A stretch of 6,060 nt of DNA from Methyloprofundus sp. (GTDB lineage: Bacteria; Pseudomonadota; Gammaproteobacteria; Methylococcales; Methylomonadaceae), in contig WTCN01000107.1 in NCBI GenBank assembly GCA_013138555.1, positions 1 to 6,060 of the forward strand, written 5' to 3'. The position numbers were made by a program, and so were the translations under genes. Of the stretch, positions 1 through 4,832 are shown one piece after another. How positions within the stretch are numbered: position 1 is the first letter of the stretch; the number at the start of each line of letters is the position of its first letter. The notes below the pieces were generated by a model. It ran no database searches and was not told the origin of the DNA. It worked only from the letters and a program-made list of their open reading frames with translations.

Positions 1-18
1 AAATTGTTCTGGTGTCAT
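1..18 (-). CDS. 5' end of a gene running off the left edge, possibly anthranilate synthase component I
   Basis: A minus-strand ATG at 18-16 opens a frame reading MTPEQF before the window ends, so only six codons are visible. The frame lies downstream of gph in the same orientation. In many gammaproteobacteria gph is followed by trpE, and TrpE proteins there often begin with a short MT/MN-P-E-E/Q-F-like stretch. TrpE would convert chorismate to anthranilate in tryptophan synthesis. This identification is inference from gene order plus six residues. No Shine-Dalgarno sequence is visible before the ATG (the preceding bases are ACACACCCC), and no other in-frame start occurs just upstream. Confidence 0.4.
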
Positions 19-30
19 GGGGTGTGTTTT

Positions 31-36
31 ATTATA
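31..36 (-). promoter_or_regulatory. Candidate -10 box (TATAAT) just upstream of the left-edge gene
   Basis: The minus strand reads CACTATAATAAAACACACCCC and then ATG, so a perfect TATAAT ends 12 nt before the start codon. Transcription from it would begin within a few bases of the ATG, giving a very short or absent leader, which agrees with the lack of a ribosome binding site. I find no convincing -35 hexamer at 15-18 bp, so the element may be a chance match in AT-rich DNA. Confidence 0.3.
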
Positions 37-46
37 GTGACACGGT

Positions 47-64
47 GGCTTTAAGCATAAAGCC
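47..64. repeat. Small perfect hairpin in the gph to left-edge-gene gap
   Basis: GGCTTTA at 47-53 and TAAAGCC at 58-64 form a perfect 7-bp stem around the 4-nt loop AGCA. It lies 72-89 bp past the gph stop codon on the minus strand. No T-run follows on that strand, so it is not a standard intrinsic terminator. It could be a weak terminator, an mRNA 3'-end stabiliser for gph, or chance. Confidence 0.35.
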
Positions 65-135
65 TTACCTAAGATATAAATATATGATAAAAACTTTCTA
101 TTTTAAACGAATTGCGCTTAATTAAGCTATGGCGG

Positions 136-807
136 TTAATAGAATAAGTTAGATAACTGATCTATTTTATCAATATTATAATCAGCATCCAACTCGTCAA
201 GCGTATATTTTCCTATATAACCATAGGGAACTAAAGCCGTTTTAAAATTAGCCCGCTTACCTGCCTGTATATCACTGATGGAGTCACCGACCATTAAAGC
301 CTGTTGTGCTTGAACTGCACATGCTTTTGCTGCTTCTAATAAAGGTAAAGGGTCGGGTTTCATGCGCGTAAAAGTATCACCGCAAGCAATAAATTGAAAA
401 TAGTCTTTAAGCCCTATTTCAGTTAATAAGGGTAAGGTAAGTTGTGCGGGCTTATTGGTAACACAGGCTAGTTTAACGCCTGCTGCTTTAAGCTGCTCTA
501 ACCCTTCTATAACCCCTGTATATAACTTGCTCTGCACACAGATATGGCTAGCGTAAAAATCGAAATATATTGTCATCGCCTGAGCCAAATTCTCGGGCTC
601 TGTAGTGGGTTCCAGTTCCCCGGTTAGTGCGCGTTTAATTAACATTGTTGCGCCATTGCCCAGCCATTGTTTTATCAGCTGTTCAGGGAGGGGGCGCTGA
701 TTAATTACAACGAGCATTTTATTAACGGCACTAGCAATATCTGGGGACGAGTCTACTAAAGTGCCATCTAGGTCGAAAACAATCAGTTCGGGTTTAAAGT
801 GTATCAA
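136..807 (-). CDS. gph: Phosphoglycolate phosphatase, HAD superfamily
   Basis: This 223-residue protein has the full set of HAD motifs. Motif I is DLDGT (nucleophile Asp12, acid/base Asp14), motif II is VTNKP (Thr117), motif III is the lysine of KPDP (Lys150) and motif IV is GDSISD (Asp175, Asp179). A helical cap separates motifs I and II, as in subfamily IA enzymes. Length and motif layout fit Gph, which dephosphorylates 2-phosphoglycolate to glycolate in the cytoplasm; 2-phosphoglycolate arises from DNA repair and, where present, RuBisCO oxygenation. A closely related HAD phosphatase cannot be excluded. The start is TTG at 807-805: there is no ATG or GTG nearby in frame, and an AAGG Shine-Dalgarno sequence (818-815) sits 7 nt upstream, which fits well. 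A repeat hairpin lies immediately before that site. The protein is intact. Confidence 0.88.
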   Translation of the reverse strand: MIHFKPELIVFDLDGTLVDSSPDIASAVNKMLVVINQRPLPEQLIKQWLGNGATMLIKRALTGELEPTTEPENLAQAMTIYFDFYASHICVQSKLYTGVIEGLEQLKAAGVKLACVTNKPAQLTLPLLTEIGLKDYFQFIACGDTFTRMKPDPLPLLEAAKACAVQAQQALMVGDSISDIQAGKRANFKTALVPYGYIGKYTLDELDADYNIDKIDQLSNLFY

Positions 808-814
808 TACTATG

Positions 815-818
815 CCTT
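815..818 (-). promoter_or_regulatory. Ribosome binding site supporting the TTG start of gph
   Basis: The minus strand reads TAAGG, then CATAGTA, then TTG. The AAGG is 7 nt from the start codon, a good Shine-Dalgarno distance, and is the main reason to accept the non-ATG start. The repeat element at 828-887 begins only 9 bp further upstream. Confidence 0.6.
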
Positions 819-827
819 ATTAAAAAT

Positions 828-887
828 GTAGAGTGGACTTTAGTCCGCCTGTCTCAGCATATAGTAGCGGACTGAAGTCCGCTCTAC
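828..887. repeat. 60-bp palindromic repeat element (GTAGAG...CTCTAC)
   Basis: The arms at 828-849 and 866-887 are inverted copies matching at 19 of 22 positions around a 16-nt loop. Each arm is itself a small hairpin: GGACT-TT-AGTCC on the left and GGACT-GA-AGTCC on the right. This nested design is typical of REP-like or miniature mobile repeats and resembles a family I recall from Methylococcales and some other bacteria. No coding capacity is apparent. It sits 9 bp upstream of the gph ribosome binding site, so it would fold in the 5' leader of any gph transcript starting further upstream. Confidence 0.75.
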
Positions 888-979
888 AGAGATAGTCAGG
901 CTTCGTATAAGCTGAAACCAGGGTGTTCGTCATCATCTTAACTGGGTAAGTAAGTGAGCATAAAAGATTTAACACTTTT

Positions 980-1032
980 ACCACAGAGGACACAGAGTAT
1001 CTTTGTTGTGAAACCTCTATACTCTCTGTGGT
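980..1032. repeat. Inverted repeat of the ACCACAGAG type
   Basis: ACCACAGAGGACACAGAGTAT at 980-1000 (arms ACCACAGAG and AGTAT quoted in part) faces ATACTCTCTGTGGT at 1019-1032. The right arm in reverse complement is ACCACAGAGAGTAT, so the two arms agree apart from a short GACACAG-type insertion in the left one. The CCACAGAG/CACAGAG unit is a dispersed repeat motif I recall from intergenic regions of several proteobacteria. Function is unknown; on an RNA it would form an imperfect hairpin. Confidence 0.55.
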
Positions 1033-1066
1033 GATCATGAAATTTCTTTATATAATTTAGGCATCC

Positions 1067-1243
1067 TTCATATGACCATGAAGCAGTTTACACTTTGAAA
1101 TCCTATTTGAAATAAAAAACAAACGTAGCCCGTATGAAGCCTCAGCGTAATCCGGGAAATCAACGCTTCGAATACCCCGTATTACACAAGCTTCATACGG
1201 GCTACATTTGCTAAAAAATCAAAAGTGTAAAATGGTAAATGAA
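1067..1243. repeat. Outer inverted repeat flanking the GTAGCCCGTATG repeat pair
   Basis: TTTACACTTTGA at 1087-1098 is matched in inverse by TCAAAAGTGTAAA at 1219-1231, with one extra base. Pairing resumes further out: TTCAT...ACCAT at 1067-1079 against ATGGT...ATGAA ending at 1243, with a 7-nt bulge (GAAGCAG) on the left side only. These arms enclose the 1125-1205 repeat pair, making a nested structure of about 177 bp. Its boundaries are uncertain because the arms are AT-rich and imperfect. Confidence 0.4.
1125..1205. repeat. Pair of inverted REP-like repeats (GTAGCCCGTATGAAGC)
   Basis: A perfect 16-bp inverted repeat, GTAGCCCGTATGAAGC at 1125-1140 and its complement at 1190-1205, bounds an 81-bp element. 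Similarity runs on inward: the left unit continues to GCGTAATCCGGG (ending 1156) and the right unit, read on the minus strand, continues to GTGTAATACGGGG (about 1175-1205). Each unit can fold alone through its CCCG/CGGG ends. Two head-to-head REP-like units resemble the paired arrangement of bacterial interspersed mosaic elements. A third unit of the same family is at 6018-6047. Confidence 0.8.
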
Positions 1244-1306
1244 CGCTGCCATATTATTTGTTAAAATAATTTTGGACGACTACTTAGATTTCAGAGATGA
1301 GGGTTT

Positions 1307-2692
1307 TTAATTCACTCCCCCCGCTGCCAAATGCCTAGGCTCCAGAATTTTCTCTAACTCTGTACGTGAAATATCGGTCATCTCTTCTGCTACATCAATA
1401 ATAGGTCGCCCTTGCTTATAGGCCGATTTGGCCACTTCAGCCGCTTTTGCATAACCAATAATCGGGTTTAAGGCGGTGACCAGTATCGGGTTTCTTGCCA
1501 GCGCCTGTTGTAAATTATCGTCGCGCACACCAAAATCAGCAATTGCGGTATCTGCCAAAGTAATACTCACCTGACTGATAATAGCGATACTTTGCAAGAT
1601 ATTATAAGCAATCACAGGTAGCATCACGTTCAGCTGAAAAGAGCCAGACTGGCCCGCGATAGTAATCGTGGCATCATTGCCGATCACTTGTGCTGCCACC
1701 ATAGCCGTTGCTTCAGGAATCACCGGATTTACCTTACCAGGCATAATACTGCTCCCTGGTTGTAAAGCAGTCAGCTCAATCTCTCCCAATCCGGCTAAAG
1801 GCCCGCTATTCATCCAGCGCAGATCATTGGCAATTTTCATTAAACTCACGGCAATGGTTTTTAATTGCCCGGAAAGCTCAACAATCGTATCCTGACAGCT
1901 TAGGCTTTCAAAAAAAGAATCATTCGGGCTAAAGGCAATATCTGTCGCATCACTCATGGTACTGGCAAATTTTTGCGCAAATTCTGGATGGGCATTAATT
2001 CCCGTACCCACTGCGGTTCCCCCTTGTGCCAGTTTTTGTACTCTTGGTAAAGTGCTATTAACCCGGGCAATCCCATTACGAATCTGTAACGCCCATGCCC
2101 CTAATTCTTGCTCCAAAGTCATCGGCATCGCATCCATTAAGTGGGTGCGCCCGGTCTTTGTATACTCTCCACAGGCAAGTGCTTTAGTTTCGATAGTCTT
2201 CGCCAGATGCTCTAAAGCGGGCAATAATTGCTGGTGACATTCAATTGCAGTACTCACATGTATTGCAGTAGGGATGACATCATTACTGCTTTGTCCCATA
2301 TTCACATGATCATTTGCCCCGACTGTTTCAGCGCTTATGTCTGTCGCAAGGTGTGCTAGCACTTCGTTGACATTCATATTGGTACTGGTGCCGGAACCTG
2401 TCTGGAAAATATCTACCGGGAACTGATCGCGATGCTCCCCTTGAATTAATTGCTCGGCGGCCTGAATAATTGCATTTCCCCGGGGATCGTCCAGTAACCC
2501 CAGTTGCATATTAACTTTAGCGGCACTCTGCTTAATCAGGGCGACGGTTTTAATAAACGCGGGGGGCATTGTTAAGCCGCTGATAGGAAAGTTATTGATA
2601 GCACGCTGAGTTTGCGCACCATATAAGGCATCACTGGGGACTTGTAATTCACCCATGCTATCTTGTTCTGTTCTGTAGTGAGTTTTCTTCAT
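1307..2692 (-). CDS. fumC: Class II fumarate hydratase
   Basis: This 461-residue protein belongs to the fumarase/aspartase superfamily and is full length (E. coli FumC is about 467). It interconverts fumarate and (S)-malate in the TCA cycle. Visible signatures are QTGSGTSTNMNVNE at 97-110, MGQSSND at 132-138, GRTHLMDAMP at 181-190 and the catalytic loop GSSIMPGKVN at 313-322. The THL histidine (His184) argues for fumarase, since aspartase has Gln there. The residues after the loop, NPVIPEA, look more like aspartase (NPVVPE) than E. coli FumC (NPTQCE), but I recall this form in other proteobacterial FumC proteins. Class II enzymes need no iron-sulfur cluster and tolerate oxygen. The ATG at 2692 has a weak GGAA about 9 nt upstream. 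The gene follows the glutaredoxin-like gene by 36 bp and is probably last in its operon. Confidence 0.93.
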   Translation of the reverse strand: MKKTHYRTEQDSMGELQVPSDALYGAQTQRAINNFPISGLTMPPAFIKTVALIKQSAAKVNMQLGLLDDPRGNAIIQAAEQLIQGEHRDQFPVDIFQTGSGTSTNMNVNEVLAHLATDISAETVGANDHVNMGQSSNDVIPTAIHVSTAIECHQQLLPALEHLAKTIETKALACGEYTKTGRTHLMDAMPMTLEQELGAWALQIRNGIARVNSTLPRVQKLAQGGTAVGTGINAHPEFAQKFASTMSDATDIAFSPNDSFFESLSCQDTIVELSGQLKTIAVSLMKIANDLRWMNSGPLAGLGEIELTALQPGSSIMPGKVNPVIPEATAMVAAQVIGNDATITIAGQSGSFQLNVMLPVIAYNILQSIAIISQVSITLADTAIADFGVRDDNLQQALARNPILVTALNPIIGYAKAAEVAKSAYKQGRPIIDVAEEMTDISRTELEKILEPRHLAAGGVN

Positions 2693-2728
2693 TTCAATTT
2701 TTCCAGGTAGAGGGGGCTAAAGTTCACG

Positions 2729-2962
2729 TTACAATGCTGTTTGCATAAAAGCCTGAATATCCTCAATAGTAAAAGGCCAGCACAGCTCTTGTGTATATTG
2801 CGTATTAAGTAAGACAGGAATTTTTATCGCATATCGCGCTTGCCATTGCTCCTGCTCGGCAATATCAATTTTTTGATAGCTGATATTTTCCTGTATTAAT
2901 AACGCTTCTGCCTCTTCACACAGGTGGCAGGCAGAGGTGCCTAACAAAATAAGTTTACTCAT
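2729..2962 (-). CDS. Glutaredoxin-like small thiol-redox protein
   Basis: This 77-residue protein fits the short glutaredoxin-like family (DUF836 type). It opens with a beta strand, KLILLGTS, leading into a CHLC redox motif (Cys12, Cys15). A second strand, YQKIDI, follows, and IKIPVLL holds the cis-proline expected of the thioredoxin fold (Pro49). A third cysteine is at 61. The role is probably cytoplasmic disulfide or glutathione-linked exchange; the partner is unknown. I chose ATG at 2962-2960 because it overlaps the end of the upstream membrane-protein gene as ATGAGTAA, a layout typical of translational coupling, and gives an N-terminus right at the first strand. Alternative in-frame starts are ATG at 2971 and TTG at 2980. 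No strong Shine-Dalgarno sequence precedes any of them. Confidence 0.82.
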   Translation of the reverse strand: MSKLILLGTSACHLCEEAEALLIQENISYQKIDIAEQEQWQARYAIKIPVLLNTQYTQELCWPFTIEDIQAFMQTAL

Positions 2963-3449
2963 GGCCGACATGCTTTTCAAGATAGCCCATTAAAAAGGCC
3001 GAAATAACAAAAGTGATATGAATAAGCACATACCAAAGTAATTTATCATTGGCTAATTGCTCAATATTCATAAATACTTTGAGTAAATGTATCGATGAAA
3101 TAGCAACAATTGAAGAGGCTACTTTCATCTTCAAGGAGCCATAGTCATGGGTTCCTAGCCAGCTTAACTTTTCGGTGCCTTCTTCAATATCCAGACGGGA
3201 AACAAAGTTATCATAGCCACTGAACATTACAATGATGGTTAAACTACCGACTAATGTTATATCAATAAAGGTCAGTAATTTTAAGATGAGCTGTGACTCA
3301 TCTATGTCTAAAATATGTGGAATAAAATGGTATAGCTCTTGAAAAAACTTGACTGCCAGAGCCATTAAAGCCAGAGTCATGCCTAAATAAATAGGGGCTA
3401 ACAACCATCGGCTGGCATAGAGCAGTTGTTCGATTTTATTTTCTATCAT
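2955..3449 (-). CDS. yqhA: YqhA/UPF0114 family inner-membrane protein
   Basis: This 164-residue protein matches the YqhA (UPF0114, TIGR00645) family along its full length. Conserved blocks include YASRWLLAP near the N-terminus, LALMALAVKFFQEL, VMFSGYDNFVSRLD at about 74-87, WLGTHDYGSLKMKVASSIVAISSIHLL (residues 97-123) and WYVLIHITFVISAFLMGYL near the C-terminus. Four hydrophobic stretches at roughly 14-34, 54-78, 108-127 and 136-157 indicate an integral membrane protein. The molecular function of the family is not established. The ATG start is clear, though only a weak TTGAAA-like stretch precedes it. It is the first gene of a probable operon, overlapping the glutaredoxin-like gene by 8 nt, with fumC following. 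Confidence 0.9.
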   Translation of the reverse strand: MIENKIEQLLYASRWLLAPIYLGMTLALMALAVKFFQELYHFIPHILDIDESQLILKLLTFIDITLVGSLTIIVMFSGYDNFVSRLDIEEGTEKLSWLGTHDYGSLKMKVASSIVAISSIHLLKVFMNIEQLANDKLLWYVLIHITFVISAFLMGYLEKHVGHE

Positions 3450-3522
3450 TGTGTTTCAATATGACTTTATAGACTGTGCTAACGATAGGAAGAACACCGT
3501 GATATATAGCTGATTAATAAAC

Positions 3523-3555
3523 ATAGGATATGCTGAGGCACGAAGCGCATCAACC
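3523..3555. repeat. REP-like hairpin repeat between the TPR-like gene and yqhA
   Basis: The plus strand has ATAGGATATGCTGAGG at 3523-3538, then CACGAAGCGCATCAACC to 3555. GATATGC and GCGCATC can pair imperfectly, with one mismatch and one G-T pair. The pattern GGAT-TGC...GAAGCGCATC resembles a dispersed intergenic repeat I recall from gammaproteobacterial genomes, here as a single degenerate copy. It lies past the stop of the upstream gene and before yqhA, so it could act as an mRNA 3'-end structure. The rest of the gap 3450-3572 shows nothing clear. Confidence 0.45.
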
Positions 3556-3572
3556 ATACTAAAAGTTTATAT

Positions 3573-4259
3573 TTATTTCGCACCGTAAGCAAGCGAAAAA
3601 ATTTGCCGATGAGTCGCTAAATCATGGCTGTTTGCAATGATTGCTGATTTAACTTGTTGCTGTAATTGTGTATCGGCAAACACCTGGCTTGCTCTAACCG
3701 GGACCGCCAGCGCGCGTTTAAAATAAATCATAGCCGCTTCAGGTTCGCCTAGTGTTACTAGCAAGTCAGCATAGAAATAATTTGCATCAATGGTATTAGG
3801 GTTAATAGCCAGTGCTTTTTCCAGCATTGCCCTGGCTTTATCATTATCCCCATAGGCGAGAGGCCAGCCGGGTACTTGATAGTAAAGAGAACCTAAAGTA
3901 ACAAAGGCAGCGCCATCAGATGCGCCTGGATCAAGCTCTATTGCGCGTAACAATAAATCACGAGCCTGATGTATTGCTTGCAAGGCACTAAATGGGCCAA
4001 TATTGACTGCATTGCTGGCGACAATAATTGCCTGCCGGATAATTAACTCAGCCTGATTCGGGTATTGTGTCTGTAAGGTTTTGAGCTTAATGAGCAATTG
4101 TTTAAATGCCGCATCCCGTTGCTCTTGTGCAATACTGTAATAAATTCGCGCCCATTCTGACTCGATTTTTTGCACGGTAAGCCCTATTTCATCAGCCTTG
4201 ACAAGAGCTGGCATTAAATTAGCAGCAACGAAAAGAAAAATAGCAAATATTTGTTTCAT
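3573..4259 (-). CDS. Exported protein with tetratricopeptide-like repeats
   Basis: With the ATG at 4259-4257 the protein has 228 residues. Residues 1-22 (MKQIFAIFLFVAANLMPALV, then KA) form a good signal peptide with probable cleavage at VKA-DE, so the mature protein should be periplasmic; no lipobox cysteine is present. The remainder is helical. A clear TPR-like pair lies at about 129-177: DKARAMLEKALAINPN, then ANYFYADLLVTLGEPEAA and FKRALAVP. An earlier candidate helix pair ends in RAIELDPG at about 105-112. The segment LGSLYYQVPGWPLAYGDNDKA (residues 122-142) recalls small TPR proteins and TRAP transporter TatT-like components, but neither assignment is secure. The likely role is as a protein-binding scaffold; the partner is unknown. 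An upstream in-frame TTG at 4295 would start inside a palindrome and put 12 extra residues before the signal peptide, so I rejected it. No strong ribosome binding site is visible. Confidence 0.72.
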   Translation of the reverse strand: MKQIFAIFLFVAANLMPALVKADEIGLTVQKIESEWARIYYSIAQEQRDAAFKQLLIKLKTLQTQYPNQAELIIRQAIIVASNAVNIGPFSALQAIHQARDLLLRAIELDPGASDGAAFVTLGSLYYQVPGWPLAYGDNDKARAMLEKALAINPNTIDANYFYADLLVTLGEPEAAMIYFKRALAVPVRASQVFADTQLQQQVKSAIIANSHDLATHRQIFSLAYGAK

Positions 4260-4284
4260 AAGGGCAAATATAATTGCTAACCCA

Positions 4285-4312
4285 CTTTTTAGCAATAATT
4301 GTTGCTAAAAAG
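4285..4312. repeat. Perfect 11-bp inverted repeat upstream of the TPR-like gene
   Basis: CTTTTTAGCAA at 4285-4295 and TTGCTAAAAAG at 4302-4312 pair perfectly around the 6-nt loop TAATTG. It lies 26-53 bp before the TPR-like gene's ATG and after the CYTH gene's stop. No T-run follows on the minus strand, so a standard terminator is unlikely. A related TTAGCAATTATA occurs just downstream on the minus strand (4270-4281), so a regulatory operator is possible, as is an RNA hairpin in the leader. Confidence 0.55.
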
Positions 4313-4329
4313 ATACTTTTGTCAGTTAC

Positions 4330-4339
4330 TGGCGCGCCA
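4330..4339. repeat. 10-bp GC-rich palindrome TGGCGCGCCA
   Basis: A perfect palindrome in an AT-rich gap, 21 bp past the CYTH gene stop on the minus strand and 17 bp before the 11-bp inverted repeat. It could be the core of a protein-binding site, but no specific regulator can be named and a single copy may be chance. Confidence 0.3.
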
Positions 4340-4359
4340 AAGGGTAGAGAAAAACTTAA

Positions 4360-4827
4360 CTACCAGGTTTTAAAAGGCTTTTGGGCTAATTGATTATTGT
4401 AATAACGTATATCTTCTGTAACCTCTTGTCCCACCCAGTCAGGCTTTTCAAACTGCTCATCTGCCGCAGATAATTCAATTTCAGCAACAATCAGACCTTG
4501 ATTCTCTGCTGCAAATTCATCAATTTCCCAGGTATGCTGTTTAATGACCACAAGGTGCCGTGTTTTTTCCACTAAGGGCTTATGGCATAAGCTATCCAGC
4601 AACTCATGTGCATCCTGTGCCGGTATGTCGTACTCATATTCATGACGCTGTGCCCCTATGGTGGCACTTTTAATATTGATCTTGGCAGTATCATCACTGA
4701 CCCTGATTCTGACTGAGCTATGCTCATCACTGTTCAGGTAACCCTGACGATAGTTAATTGATTTTGAAACCAGAGGACGCCAGTGATCATTTGCGAGTAA
4801 AAATTTACGTTCTATTTCAATTGCCAT
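4360..4827 (-). CDS. CYTH-domain protein, probable inorganic triphosphatase
   Basis: This 155-residue single-domain protein carries the CYTH signature EIERKF (Glu4, Glu6, Lys8). The other tunnel residues expected of the family are present: RQGYL at 27-31, VRIR (Arg40, Arg42), NIKS (Lys53), EYEYDI at 63-68, VEKTR at 86-90, WEIDEF at 100-105, VAEIEL with Glu116 and Glu118, and EVTEDIRY at 135-142. Such charged tunnels bind a triphosphate with divalent metal. The size and motifs resemble the short bacterial tripolyphosphatases, such as the Nitrosomonas europaea enzyme, so hydrolysis of inorganic tripolyphosphate in the cytoplasm is the best guess. Class IV adenylate cyclase and thiamine-triphosphatase activities are known for relatives and cannot be excluded from sequence. 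It starts 5 bp after the galE stop and is very probably cotranscribed with it. Confidence 0.85.
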   Translation of the reverse strand: MAIEIERKFLLANDHWRPLVSKSINYRQGYLNSDEHSSVRIRVSDDTAKINIKSATIGAQRHEYEYDIPAQDAHELLDSLCHKPLVEKTRHLVVIKQHTWEIDEFAAENQGLIVAEIELSAADEQFEKPDWVGQEVTEDIRYYNNQLAQKPFKTW

Positions 4828-4832
4828 GTGTT

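Larger units (their letters stand above)
808..1306. other. 499-bp non-coding region between fumC and gph, packed with repeats
   Basis: No credible gene lies here. A 72-codon minus-strand frame at 820-1038 runs through two repeat elements and has no family resemblance I recognise. The region holds three unrelated inverted-repeat elements (828-887, 980-1032 and 1125-1205) and a weaker nested inverted repeat around the last (1067-1243). The stretch 888-979 and the stretch 1244-1306 just past the fumC stop show no clear gene, promoter or GC-rich terminator with a T-run. Confidence 0.75.

Noticed and set aside
820..1038. 72-codon minus-strand open frame in the fumC-gph gap
   Set aside because: It reads straight through two palindromic repeat elements, its C-terminal part is a translation of the GTAGAG repeat, and no family resemblance or good ribosome binding site is visible.
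828..1205. CRISPR array or transposon ends
   Set aside because: The repeats differ in sequence, are inverted rather than direct, have no regular spacers, and no cas or transposase gene is nearby.
1250..1276. AT-rich hairpin past the fumC stop (CCATATTATTT / AAAATAATTTTGG) considered as a terminator
   Set aside because: The pairing is imperfect, almost without G-C pairs, and no T-run is placed properly after it on the minus strand.
1668..2237. Two plus-strand open frames inside fumC (1668-1895 and 1956-2237)
   Set aside because: They are antisense to a well conserved fumarase and have no independent coding signal.
2963..2980. Upstream TTG (2980) and ATG (2971) as starts of the glutaredoxin-like gene
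   Set aside because: They add a short extension before the first conserved strand and lengthen the overlap with yqhA; the ATGAGTAA overlap at 2962-2955 is the more usual coupling arrangement.
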